Translations under genes and position numbers: made by a program
Part shown: one piece after another, positions 55,279 through 64,000 of the stretch
Numbering within the stretch: position 1 is the stretch's first letter
How the letters are laid out: each line of letters opens with the position of its first letter
The notes under the pieces: generated by a model
What the model was told of the DNA's origin: nothing
Databases searched by the model: none
Seen by the model: only the letters and a program-made list of their open reading frames with translations
From: Tricholoma matsutake
Taxonomy: Eukaryota; Basidiomycota; Agaricomycetes; Agaricales; Tricholomataceae
DNA length: 64,000 nucleotides
Reading direction: 5' to 3'
Assembly: GCA_026075535.2 (NCBI GenBank)
Contig: AP026550.1
Coordinates: forward strand, 6,448,001 to 6,512,000

Positions 55279-56957
55279 TAGTGTTTAAAGGTCCGGTCCA
55301 ATGGACCGGAAAAAAAACCACAACCTAACTGAACCCAACCGAATGCAACTGAACTGTCGGTTGCGGTTGCTTGGTTTCAGGGGGCAGTTGGGTTGCTGGT
55401 TGCCTCTATTTCAGAATACTTGAAAACCATTTGAAAACCAGTTGCAATCAGTTGCAACTGGTCTTCTTACAGTTCTACATATCCCATACTACTTAAGTAA
55501 ATTTATGTACTGTATTTGAAAAAATATAACTAATGTAGTCTACTTGTACTTATATTTATGGTATACAAAAGGGCAATGTGAACCCAGGGCAAAAAGAGCT
55601 TGTTTCACGAGTCCTTATATACCCCGTGGCTGCGCACAGACCATTTGGTCGTGCTTGTGCTCCCCAAAAAGAAAGTGGCACCACTTTCTAAACAACTCCC
55701 ATGACCACGAATGACCCACAACGCCACATCATCCCTACCATCTACACCTCCTACCTCAAAATACTGCACTGGATTACTAGAAAGTGGGCCCAGACGACAC
55801 GCTAGTCATCATTTGGGCCCTCAGGTATGTTTTTTTCATTCTTAAATCATTCTTTTTGGCTAACTAATACTCTTCCTTTTCAGATTCTAACCTTTTGATG
55901 ACAATGTTGGGCCCACCACCCCATGCTCCCATGATGCAATGCCACCGCCAATGCCAGCCGATGCCAACAGTGACAACAACAACAACATGGATGTGTTGTC
56001 ATCACCACCCCCACGGGCCCAAACAACGATGAATGTCATTTGGGCCATATGGTATGTTTTTTATGATTCATTTCTTACTATGAACTAACTTTCTTTTTCT
56101 TTTTATGTTTTTCCTGTTGATAATGACATTGCATGGCCCCCAAGTACACCCCCTCCATCACCGTTCCCTGGCCCTATGCCGCCGCTGTGAGCATCTGCTC
56201 GCAGGGCCACAATGGGCCCTGTTTCTTGACAACAATGCCACACAAATGCCATGTCACATAGCGCTGCCACCCCACCTGCGAGCCACTGCTCGTAGGGGGT
56301 GATGGTGGTGCTGACTGACAACACAGATGGGTGGGGGTAATGAACGACAGCACGAAGATGGAATGGGGGGACATCAAACGACAACGCAAACACGAACGAC
56401 TGGGGACAACGTATAACAGGGACAGCGAATGGGGAGGATGATGAATGCAGGGATGATGGACAACAGGGACGACGACAATGGGGAACAATGGTGGGGATGC
56501 CGACGTGGCATCAGGGGGGGTGCAACAACATGACAATGAATGGCAGCAACAATGACAACAAATGCAGGGCAACCACAACGACAATGAATGCGGGGGATGA
56601 CCCTACACATGCCGCCAACACAAGAGTGGCATTGTTTTTTTAGGTTTTCTTTTTCTTTTGTCTTATTTTCTTATTTTTGCTCTCTGAATGACCCCCCCCC
56701 CCCGGCTGCGAGCACCTGCTCGCAGGGTGTGTTGTAATTAGTTGTATTTAATATATAGTAAAATTAAAATATGTATCAAAAATTGCTGGAAAAACTGGTG
56801 GCAACTGGTTTTTCGAGGGCAACCGAACCGACTAGGACTGGTCCTAGTCGGTTTGGTTGCAGTTGCCCTAAGTTGGGCACCAGTTGCAACTGGTTGCGGT
56901 TGCCGGTTGCCCATCTTGGGGTCAAAAAACTGGACCGAACCAGACCTTAAAACACTA
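55279..56957. mobile_element. Non-autonomous hAT-like transposon with 8-bp target duplication
   Basis: Terminal inverted repeats TAGTGTTTAAAGGTCCGGTC (left) and the complement of ...AGACCTTAAAACACTA (right). The 8-bp duplication TGTGGATT lies at 55271-55278 and 56958-56965, the hAT size. The 1.68-kb interior has GGTTGC/CAACTG-rich subterminal repeats, two intron-like segments preceded by TTGGGCC (55825-55882 and from 56050), Asn/Gly-rich frames and three CANNTG palindromes. No transposase. Confidence 0.85.
56188..56723. repeat. CANNTG-centred palindromes, locus 4 (3 copies)
   Basis: GTGAGCATCTGCTCGC (56188-56203), GCGAGCCACTGCTCGT (56278-56293) and perfect GCGAGCACCTGCTCGC (56708-56723), all followed by AGGG. 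Confidence 0.7.
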
Positions 56958-57568
56958 TGTGGATTATCCTCATCCATATCCTCATCCTAAAAATCTTCAG
57001 CTGCATTCATCGCAGCCAGGAGTTGCCTCGCATTCTTGAGGTTGCAGATTTTATCTTCTATTGCCTTTCTTTTTGCCTCGTGCTCAGCTTCAACCTCCTT
57101 TGACATATGACACTTTGGCTTTGGAGGTGCTGGATGGACATTGCATCCTGGGTGATCAGGAAGCAGTTCTCAGCATGCAACATTAACTGTGTAGCATGAC
57201 CTGTCAGTCTTGCCCTGCTAATGTGCTGACTTATTGTTCTCACATGTCCTTGTTCATTTAGATGGAGGTTGGTTCTCAATGATGTTGGCAGGATTATGGA
57301 GGCATTTTCCTGTTTTGGCTTCAAGAGTGGTCTCCTGGGCAATGCTGTCAGTGTGTTTGCTGACAGTCATGGTCTTCTTAGGGCAGCCTCAGTTTTGGCA
57401 TGATGGCTCTGGTTCTGCATCGGTGGCAGTAAGCTTGGGTGTGTCAAGGTGTGTGGTTTTGGCCTCAACCCTTTCATTGTTCTGACCCTCAGCACTTTTA
57501 GGTCCTTGGCTTTGGGCTGCTGGGCTGCTCTTTGTCACAGCAGAACCTTTCTTGCAGGCTGTAGGCAT

Positions 57569-57721
57569 AATGACAAGTAGATGTGATTAGAAGTTGTAGA
57601 GTCGAACTTTGGAATTATGATGCCTTTGTGTCGAACTGTTGGAAAGGAAGTGATGGGACAGGTTGTTGTGTGTTTAGGTGATGGAATGATCTAGAAAAAA
57701 CTGTGGGTCAACTTCAAGCTC
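57569..57721. promoter_or_regulatory. Divergent intergenic region of the Plavaka gene pair
   Basis: About 150 bp separate the companion gene ATG (57568, minus) from the transposase frame (57722, plus). Both promoters must lie here or inside the flanking genes; no clear TATA box. Confidence 0.4.
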
Positions 57722-59106
57722 GTGCCACAATGTGTCATGTTCATTTTGCCTCAATTTTGGATGTCTGTCCAAGTTCTCACTCTTCCTACTAATAACCCAC
57801 CAGCTCCAATATTTCCTATGATTTCTTTTGATTGCCCAATATGTGGACATAGATGCCTCTCTTGCAGTGGTCTTTCTTATCACAAAAATTATGTCCATTC
57901 GACTAATCTGCATATTTACCACTGGTATTTGGATGGTAAGTTGGACCACTACGAGCTCCTTGAAATTTATCTGACTCCTATTTGAATTAGCCTGACTGTG
58001 CAAGGAGGATGGAACATTCCTGGGGGATCCTCATCCTCCTCCACTAGCCAAACCTGTGGATGACCCATTACAAAATTCCTGGGATTTGATTGGGCATATT
58101 ACCACTATGTATGCATTCAGTCATCAAAATTGGATATTCTGGAAGGTCTCAACCTGTGGCATGCAGCCATTGTCAAACACAGCTCTGAGCATTTGACCAC
58201 AGATGGAGTACCATGGTGCAATCCAGATGACCTTTATGACACAATCAATTCAATTCAGTCTGGCAACACACCATGGAAGAGCTTCAAGTTCTCCTATGCA
58301 GGACCAAAACCACCTAACCCACCCACTTGGATGGAAGAAATGTATGAGCTCAACACATGAGATGCACTTCTTATTCTCGAGCAAAAGTTAGCCACTTCTG
58401 ACTTTGATGGCCAGATTGATTATATTCCATATGAAGAATTTGATGCCAAAGGGGATCGTGTTTAGTCTAACCTTATGTCTGGCTACTGGGCATCTCGTGA
58501 AGTGGTTGGTTTTCCTTTATTTAAATGTGTTCATATGCTTAAGAGTATTCTTGGAGTATTCAGGATGCTATTGCCCAAGACAAGTCAACTCATGGCTCAA
58601 TGTTTGTACCAGTCATGGCCTGAAGTGATAAAACTACAGTATCCATTGCCACTGGTCACCAGGAATATCACCCTGTCTACATTTCCCCTGGACCTATTTC
58701 CAATACTGCTCACCATGGATATGAAAATAGTGTCCTTCCTGTCGCTTTCTTATTGATACCTAAAGGTATTCATTTCTTACATCACCTTCTCTTATCTCTG
58801 ATCATTTATATGTGTTCTAGCCAGAAAACATCAATGAAAGTGCCCAGAATTCCAGAGATTTTGCTGCCAATTTTATCACCAATGTTTGGAACTTGTATTT
58901 GAGCTGCTCAAGGCATACATGGAAAAATACAAGGTTGTGAAATGTCCTGATGGGCATTTTCGTTGTGCAATCTTTGGACTTGGACTGTACATAGCCAACT
59001 ATCTGGAGCAAGTTTGGCTGGCTGGGGTCGTCTATGGTTGGTGTCCAAAGTAAGTTTCTTGTCTCCTTGGTGCATTCTTGTTTACTAACATACATATTTC
59101 AGGTGC
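57722..59106 (+). pseudogene. Plavaka (CACTA-like) transposase, N-terminal part
   Basis: Begins with a C2H2 finger (FDCPICGHRCLSCSGLSYHK ... H, about 57825). Then WHAAIVKHSSEHLTTDGVPW, NPDDLYDTINSIQSGNTPWK, SFKFSYAGPKPPNPPTWMEE and LATSDFDGQIDYIPYEEFDA, the usual N-terminal region of the family. After a frame change, YHPVYISPGPISNTAHHGYE leads to a 55-bp intron (58766-58820), and VKCPDGHFRCAIFGLGLYIA ... YGWCPK to a second 53-bp intron (59050-59102, GTAAGT...TACTAACATACATATTTCAG). The exon continues with GTGCA, completing WCPKC, and then runs into a minisatellite. The catalytic half is missing. Several TGA codons again fit CGA. Confidence 0.75.
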
Positions 59107-59136
59107 ACTATTACAAACATGTTATTGACTTCAATA

Positions 59137-59592
59137 AGGTAGGGCTCATTCACATCCAACCACATCACATGGTTGAAGAGTAACAAACTGTCACAAATTA
59201 CCACTTCTCTAATTGCTACTTCCCATAAGAGTTTCTCTCAAATGTAAAACCTAAAGTCAACAAAAAATTGTTTTATGAAGAAGCTCTAGGTGCTTGATCA
59301 CTCAGTTTTAATGGAGGAGGGAAGTTATTAGAGTTGCAATGAGTGTTTCAGGCTGATTTATGGGTATTGCCAAAAATGGGTATATGATTGATCTAAACCC
59401 AATAACTTCCCACCTCTTTGAAAATTAAATGATCGAGCACCTAGAACCTCTTTGGAACACAATTCTGCAATGGTTTTAGGTTTTACATTTGAGAGAAATA
59501 CTTACAGGAAACAGTAATTAGAGAAAGGTCATTTGTCACAATTTGTCACTCCTCAACCACGTGATGTGGTTGGATGTGAATGAGCCCTACCT
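59137..59592. mobile_element. MITE 1 in the minisatellite (456 bp)
   Basis: Inverted repeats of about 45 bp start AGGTAGGGCTCATTCACATC. TA is duplicated (59135-59136 and 59593-59594), and removing the element plus one TA restores the satellite sequence CTTCAATACAAACAAAC. No coding capacity. Confidence 0.9.
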
Positions 59593-59952
59593 TACAAACA
59601 AACTATTACAGACTTGTTTACTGACTTTGTTGCAAACCTTTACTGACCTTGGTATAAACTATTACAAACATAGTATTGACTTCAATACAAACTATTACAA
59701 ACTTGTTTACTGACTTTGTTACAAACCTTTACTGACCTTATAAACTATTAAAAAAATGTTGTTGACTTCAATACAAACCATTACAGACTTGTTTACTGAC
59801 TTTGGTATAAACTATTACAAAATGTTGTTGACTTCAATACAAACCATTACTGATCTTGGTAAACTATTACAAATATGTTATTGACTTCAATACAAACAAA
59901 CCATTACAAACTTGTTTACTGACTTTGTTACAAACTTTCACTGACCTTGGTA

Positions 59953-60386
59953 AGGTAGATCTCATTCAGAATCAACTTGATCACATGAAATGAGTGACAT
60001 TCTCCAAATCATAATTGCCATTTGGCTAGACAACATTTTGAAAATTGTGGCCCCACAGAAATGTTTCAAAATGTCTTCCCTAAAGATATGTCACATCACT
60101 TTCTCCAAAAGTGGTGAGGCTGAGTAGCCATTAGGTTTGTGAGCATTGAATCTGGCTGCTGTGACCATGTTGTCACATCCAGAAGTTCTTGCTTTGAGAA
60201 ACTTAATGGCAGCTTCCACAGTCATGTTTTTCCTATTGTAAATTCATTAGCACCTGGAATACTATGGTTTAAATAACTCTGTGGGAAGGGATTTTTTGAT
60301 AATGTGCTGTTAAGAAACTTCAGCAGAAGTCTGTTGAAATGTCACCCATTTCACGTGATCAAGTTGGTTCTGAACGAGATCTACCT
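59953..60386. mobile_element. MITE 2 in the minisatellite (434 bp)
   Basis: Inverted repeats of about 50 bp start AGGTAGATCTCATTCAGAAT. TA is duplicated (59951-59952, 60387-60388), and excision restores CTTGGTATGAACTATTAC. It is related to MITE 1 by the first bases (AGGTAG) and TA target, but the rest differs. Confidence 0.9.
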
Positions 60387-60773
60387 TATGAACTATTACA
60401 AACATGTTATTGACTTCAATACAAACCATTACAAACTTGTTTACTGACTTTGTTACAAACCTTTACTGACCTTATAAACTATTACAAAAATGTTGTTAAC
60501 TTCAATGCAAACCATTTCAAATATGTTATTAACTTCAATACAAACCATTACAGACTTGTTTACTGACTTTGGTATAAACTATTACAAAATGTTGTTGACT
60601 TCAATACAAACCATTACTGATCTTGGTATAAACCATTACAAATATGTTATTGACTTCAATACAAACAAACCATTACAAACTTGTTTACTGACTTTGTTAC
60701 AAACCTTTACTGATCTTGGTATAAACTATTACAAACATGTTTACTGACTTTGTTGCAAAGCTTTACTGACCTT

Positions 60774-61042
60774 GCTTTAGTGCTTATTATGGTGTTAGTC
60801 TAGTTCATATGAGTAATAATCAGCCTTGCAACTTGGACTACATCTGGACAATCATTCAGAAGTGTAAATTTTCATTATGAAGTTGATTTGAATGTAGTTT
60901 GCTTGAAGTCTTAGCAGAGTCTGAGTGGAGTCCAAGCAGAGTCCTAAAACTGTCTGAGCAGAGTCCTAGGACTGTCCGAGCAGGCCTAGTCTGAGTGGAG
61001 TCTGAGTGGAGTCTGCTCGGACTAGGGGGGGGAGTGTAAAGT
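60774..61042 (+). repeat. GTCTGAGTGGAGT short-repeat element
   Basis: 60912-61020 holds degenerate GTCTGAGTGGAGTC/GTCTGAGCAGAGTC units of 12-25 bp. It ends GGGGGGGAGTGTAAAGTACTG and abuts the middle of chromovirus gag. The end resembles 53175-53195. Confidence 0.45.
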
Positions 61043-61769
61043 ACTGCTGGATGCATACAACATCATGGACACCTTCCTATGTGGCCTTCCTAAGGAAATG
61101 CACATGAAAATGCTTGAGAATGGTCTCACACCAGAAGCAAATACCATTGAGGATTTTGTGTCTGAAGGCAAAGCACTGGAAGCAGCTATGAAAACCATGG
61201 GACATTACAATCAGCATTCAACAAGTACTAATTGTACTACAGAAACATCGAAGGCCCAAGGCCGACATGAGGATTAGGCAAGGAAGGTTGGTGTAACCTT
61301 CATGAAGAGATTGGACCTGAACCAGGACAACAGCGGATCAAAGCTGAGAATCTTTGTAAATAACTGCACAAACAACTATAGATCGAACTTCAAGCCCAGG
61401 AATAACGATGATCACAAAACATCCAAGGCACACCATGATAACAACAAACTTGCAGCCATACCTGCAGGAGTGGACATGAATTGTTCCAATTGCAACGAGC
61501 CAGGTCACTATGCTAGGGACTGCAAGAAACCAAAATGGAATAAGTCACATGTCTGAGCAGCCCACACTGCTATAGCTGAAGGAGAAAATATGGATGACAA
61601 TGAACAGGATGATCAAATATCAGAGCATGGCGCCCAACAGTCTTCTGGATCTCAAGGCTACCAGAGTGACAAGGAAGAAATGATCAAGGTCAACATATAT
61701 GACAATCACGACTGGTACGACCATGTATCTGACACTGAACATAGGTTCGCAATCAGAGAAACAGACCAT
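61043..61769 (+). pseudogene. Chromovirus copy 2 Gag C-terminal half
   Basis: DAYNIMDTFLCGLPKEMHMK onward matches copy 1, including the CCHC knuckle CSNCNEPGHYARDCKK (about 61480). Stops: TAG at about 61275 (AAG in copy 1) and TGA at 61554-61556, where copy 1 has CGA in the same alignment position; the latter is direct evidence for CGA to TGA change. The acidic tail (NEQDDQISEHGAQQSSGSQG) ends at the LTR insertion. Confidence 0.8.
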
Positions 61770-63060
61770 TGATAGGTCCACCTTGTCATTCAAGCTTGTA
61801 AAACACATCTATGATTGTTGTCGAAGCTCTACAAACCCATACAAACCCTTCCGAAGCTCTATGAAGCTCTACAAAGTCACGAGAATGCTTTGAAATTCTT
61901 CGCAACACTTTGAAACTCTTTGCGACACCTCGAAATTCTTCGTATGCCTTCGGCCGCCATAGTACAATTCCCCTGACCTTCGTACAGCTCAGGATATACA
62001 CTTGGAACATTGTTGACAAGTTCTGAACCAGTTTCGAGCAATATCACAGCAATATTGGCCTTCAAACAAGTCCAATATTTCCTTGACTGACTTTGAAAAT
62101 CATCGAACATCGCAAATTGACATCGGACACTATATCACTATCCGAATAATCATCGCACACATGCCAGACATATCCCCTACCATTGTTGAACAATATCGCA
62201 CCGATATTGGGCCACGAATGAAGTCCAAAGAAACTTCAAAAATCTTCGAAAAACATCGTCGGACACAGTATTTCCTATTCGAATGATCTTCGGATGCATG
62301 TTGGACACATGGGACACTATCTCAAGTATATCAAACACATTTCGACTGCATGTGCACGCATACAATCTGCTTGAAGCAGTTTCCAATGTTTTATTCAATT
62401 TATAACAAGGACAGTCTGCTTTTAGCTATTCTTTCTTATTATTTCTTCATCATGTGTTATATTCACCCTTTCTAGGCTCGCTTTATTGTTCTGATATACT
62501 TCTATTATCTTTGCCTCGAGTTTTCCACATGTTTGCCTCATGTTCTCTAGCCTTTTTAGGTACTTTCTTTATTTTATATAAAAAGATGTACTAGATACAA
62601 AGAAAAACAAGAAAGTCATTGTCTTCCTCCCAGATCACAGTGATTTGAGAGTTCAGTTTAGTCTTATTCAGTCTGAAGTTTGGTGTTTTACCCTAAACTT
62701 CCTTGAAATTCCTCGCATTATGCTATTTTTGCTCTCGTTTCCCTCAATTTGCCTTTGCTTTGCTTCTACTACTTGTCTAGTCCCCCAATTGTGTGTCTGA
62801 ACATATTTGTGCACTCGAAATTCCTCAAACCTTCTCCGAAAAAAACTCGAAAAATATTGCAACACCTCAAAAAATATTGCAACTCCTCGAAACACATTCT
62901 TTTAGCTTTGAACTGCTTCGACAAGCAGTCCTTTTATGGCTATTTGACGGTCAATCTGACAGGTGATGTCTAGAGGGCCTCACATCCTTCCTCTGACTTG
63001 TGTTATACCATCCGAAGCCATTTTGTGGGTTTTGTTTGGGTTTCCGGGTTGAGCATCATC
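61770..63060 (-). repeat. Solo B-family LTR g (1291 bp)
   Basis: Plus strand starts TGATAGGTCCACC and ends GAGCATCATC. Flanks ACCAT (61765-61769) and ACCGT (63061-63065) differ at one CpG-type position, giving a 5-bp target duplication with the same non-CA end as LTR d. Removing it restores the gag-to-protease frame seen in copy 1. Confidence 0.85.
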
Positions 63061-64000
63061 ACCGTACTCTGGTCACAAAGTCTCACAAGGATGGACCAGC
63101 ACAGGATATAGACAAGGCCCACTTTTGAAAGGTACACTTATGTGCAGATAAAACAACAAGACCCTGACCAGACTACAAACCTGAAGAAAAGGAGTGTTTA
63201 GCCACACTGATATCTATTGGTGGATGCAAAGCATGGACACTCTGGGATTCAGGAAGCACAACAATGGGTCTTACCCCCATGTTTGCTCAAGTTGCCAACA
63301 TTCGAGTCTTCCCATTAACAAACCCTCACGTACCACAATTGCAAACTGTAGGAAGTCAGGCAACAGTGAATTATGGTGTGGAGGTTAAACTAGAAGCCCT
63401 TGGCATAACTGATGAGACTTATGTAGATATCACAAACTTCGACTGTTATGATATGATCATTGGAACCCCATTCATGCACAAGAATAAAAGTAATACTAGA
63501 CTTCAAGAATAAACAAGTCATTGTCAATGGCAATTTGGCAAACTGACACCGGCTGTGAAGATACTGTTGGACAACAGTGACAGATGCTTGCGCTGATATC
63601 ATAGTGTCAACAAACGTAAGAATTGACCACATGGTAGTAAGTCAACCATAGAAAAAATACTGGACAATGACAATAAGAAAAACAGATGCACACTACCTGA
63701 AGGAGTTCCTACACTCCTTATGGATGATGAAGAGTTTAAAGATCTTCAACAGGGGGAAAAACTGGCACCAAAACTGTCAAAACCTAAGAAAACTTGCGAA
63801 AAAACTAACATTATGGAATGTCAACCTACATCCTCTAAAGTGAAAGCAGAAGATATGACTATGGACAAAGAGGAGAAGATCTTCAAGGAACAAAATAACA
63901 CAACAATGAGTCGAAGCACTCATTCATTTTGGGCTAGACTGATACCTCGACCACAACACAACTGGCTACATGACCCCAGAATGCCGGATGGATGGAACAC
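63061..64000 (+). pseudogene. Chromovirus copy 2 protease region (partial)
   Basis: KVHLCADKTTRP is followed by the protease motif WTLWDSGSTTMGLTPMFAQV (about 63235-63297), which is intact here and shows the one-base loss in copy 1. The motif NFDCYDMIIGTPFMHKN follows. TGA at about 63128 stands where copy 1 has TGG. A frame change near 63490-63530 follows, and the sequence ends before RT. Confidence 0.75.

Larger units (their letters stand above)
55040..57568 (-). pseudogene. Plavaka-associated companion gene, split by a hAT element
   Basis: Starts at ATG 57568 (MPTACKKGSAVTKSSPAAQS). A disordered N-terminus follows, then the characteristic GCNVHPAPPKPKCHMSKEVE and a charged helix (HEAKRKAIEDKICNLKNARQ, LLAAMNAAEDF), an acidic stretch (DEDMDEDNPQ) and, beyond the hAT insertion, EEVFNFEYVDAMPDSDNEEE. 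An intron (about 55150-55090, GTAGTGAG...ACATAG) joins EPAKGK to VKKPKKAPKGTL. Stops include TAG/TGA near 57395, 57240 and 57025 that fit CAG/CGA. Such a helical NVHP protein accompanies Plavaka transposases in mushroom genomes; role unknown. It is transcribed divergently from the transposase at 57722. Confidence 0.6.
59103..60773. repeat. Minisatellite array (about 88-bp higher-order unit)
   Basis: Three subunits alternate: ATTACAAACATGTTATTGAC-type, ATTACAAACTTGTTTACTGA-type and CCTTTACTGACCTTGGTATA-type, about 33, 34 and 22 bp. The array is split by two MITEs (59137-59592 and 59953-60386). It truncates the Plavaka transposase. Confidence 0.85.
61043..64000 (+). mobile_element. Chromovirus copy 2, 5'-truncated and interrupted, runs off window
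   Basis: 61043-61769 and 63061-64000 align with 4661-5373 and 5374-6290 of copy 1. The first half of gag is missing. LTR g (61770-63060) lies between gag and protease. The element continues beyond 64000. Confidence 0.85.

Noticed and set aside
59103..60773. CRISPR-like array
   Set aside because: Units are contiguous and degenerate, without unique spacers, and the genome is eukaryotic; it is a minisatellite.

Overview
The window looks like a piece of a Basidiomycota (Agaricomycetes-type) genome, and most of it is a graveyard of nested transposable elements. Three things point there: 40-100 bp GT-AG introns with CTAAC/CTGAC-like branch sites, the element families present (chromodomain Ty3/Gypsy, Ty1/Copia, a Plavaka-type CACTA transposase with its companion gene, hAT, Crinkler-like NTPases), and an isoprenylcysteine methyltransferase paralogue. 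That last gene (41605-42369) is the only clearly intact host-type gene. A Crinkler-like NTPase (35792-38226) is recognisable but frame-broken.

Layout. 1-3362: minus-strand Gypsy element, cut by the window edge, with a 719-bp 5' LTR and a likely -1 frameshift site between gag and pol. 3363-9838: plus-strand chromovirus, decayed. 10155-24285: an unrecognised protein gene split by Gypsy element A (11634-22256, minus, 5-bp target duplication GTGTT) and by an LTR. Element A is itself split by a gag-only LTR element B (13328-18080). 24289-25552: a solo LTR of the B family with a perfect target duplication. 25553-28594 and 34331-35560: a repetitive low-complexity locus, interrupted by a young Ty1/Copia element (28595-34330, target duplication TGGAG) and by a tRNA-derived SINE (34676-35038). 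39447-40122: hAT transposase remnant. 43129-46063: MITEs. 46255-47376: old Copia remnant, into which a hAT-like element has inserted (47377-48624). 48625-52735: 3' half of an autonomous Gypsy of the B-LTR family, carrying an antisense intron-bearing gene. 52764-53195: tRNA-like/minisatellite repeat. 53169-59106: divergent Plavaka gene pair interrupted by a hAT element (with 8-bp target duplication) and a solo LTR. 59103-60773: a minisatellite holding two MITEs whose removal restores the array. 61043-64000: second chromovirus copy, interrupted by another B-family LTR.

Two themes join the regions. First, the elements are broken mostly by stops that look like CGA to TGA (or CAA/CAG to TAA/TAG). 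The Copia reading frame of 1621 codons has seven stops and no frameshift, and its LTRs differ only at CpG-type sites; this fits methylcytosine deamination or a RIP-like process. Second, the LTR family named B here is present seven times and carries a strict 10-bp TCGA-phased array in its long copies. The most unusual items are the antisense intron-containing gene with a cysteine cluster, the exact second copy of the polypurine tract inside pol, the 10-bp array, the dispersed CANNTG-centred palindromes and the unidentified split gene at 10155-24285. All assignments are from reading the sequence; no database search was possible.
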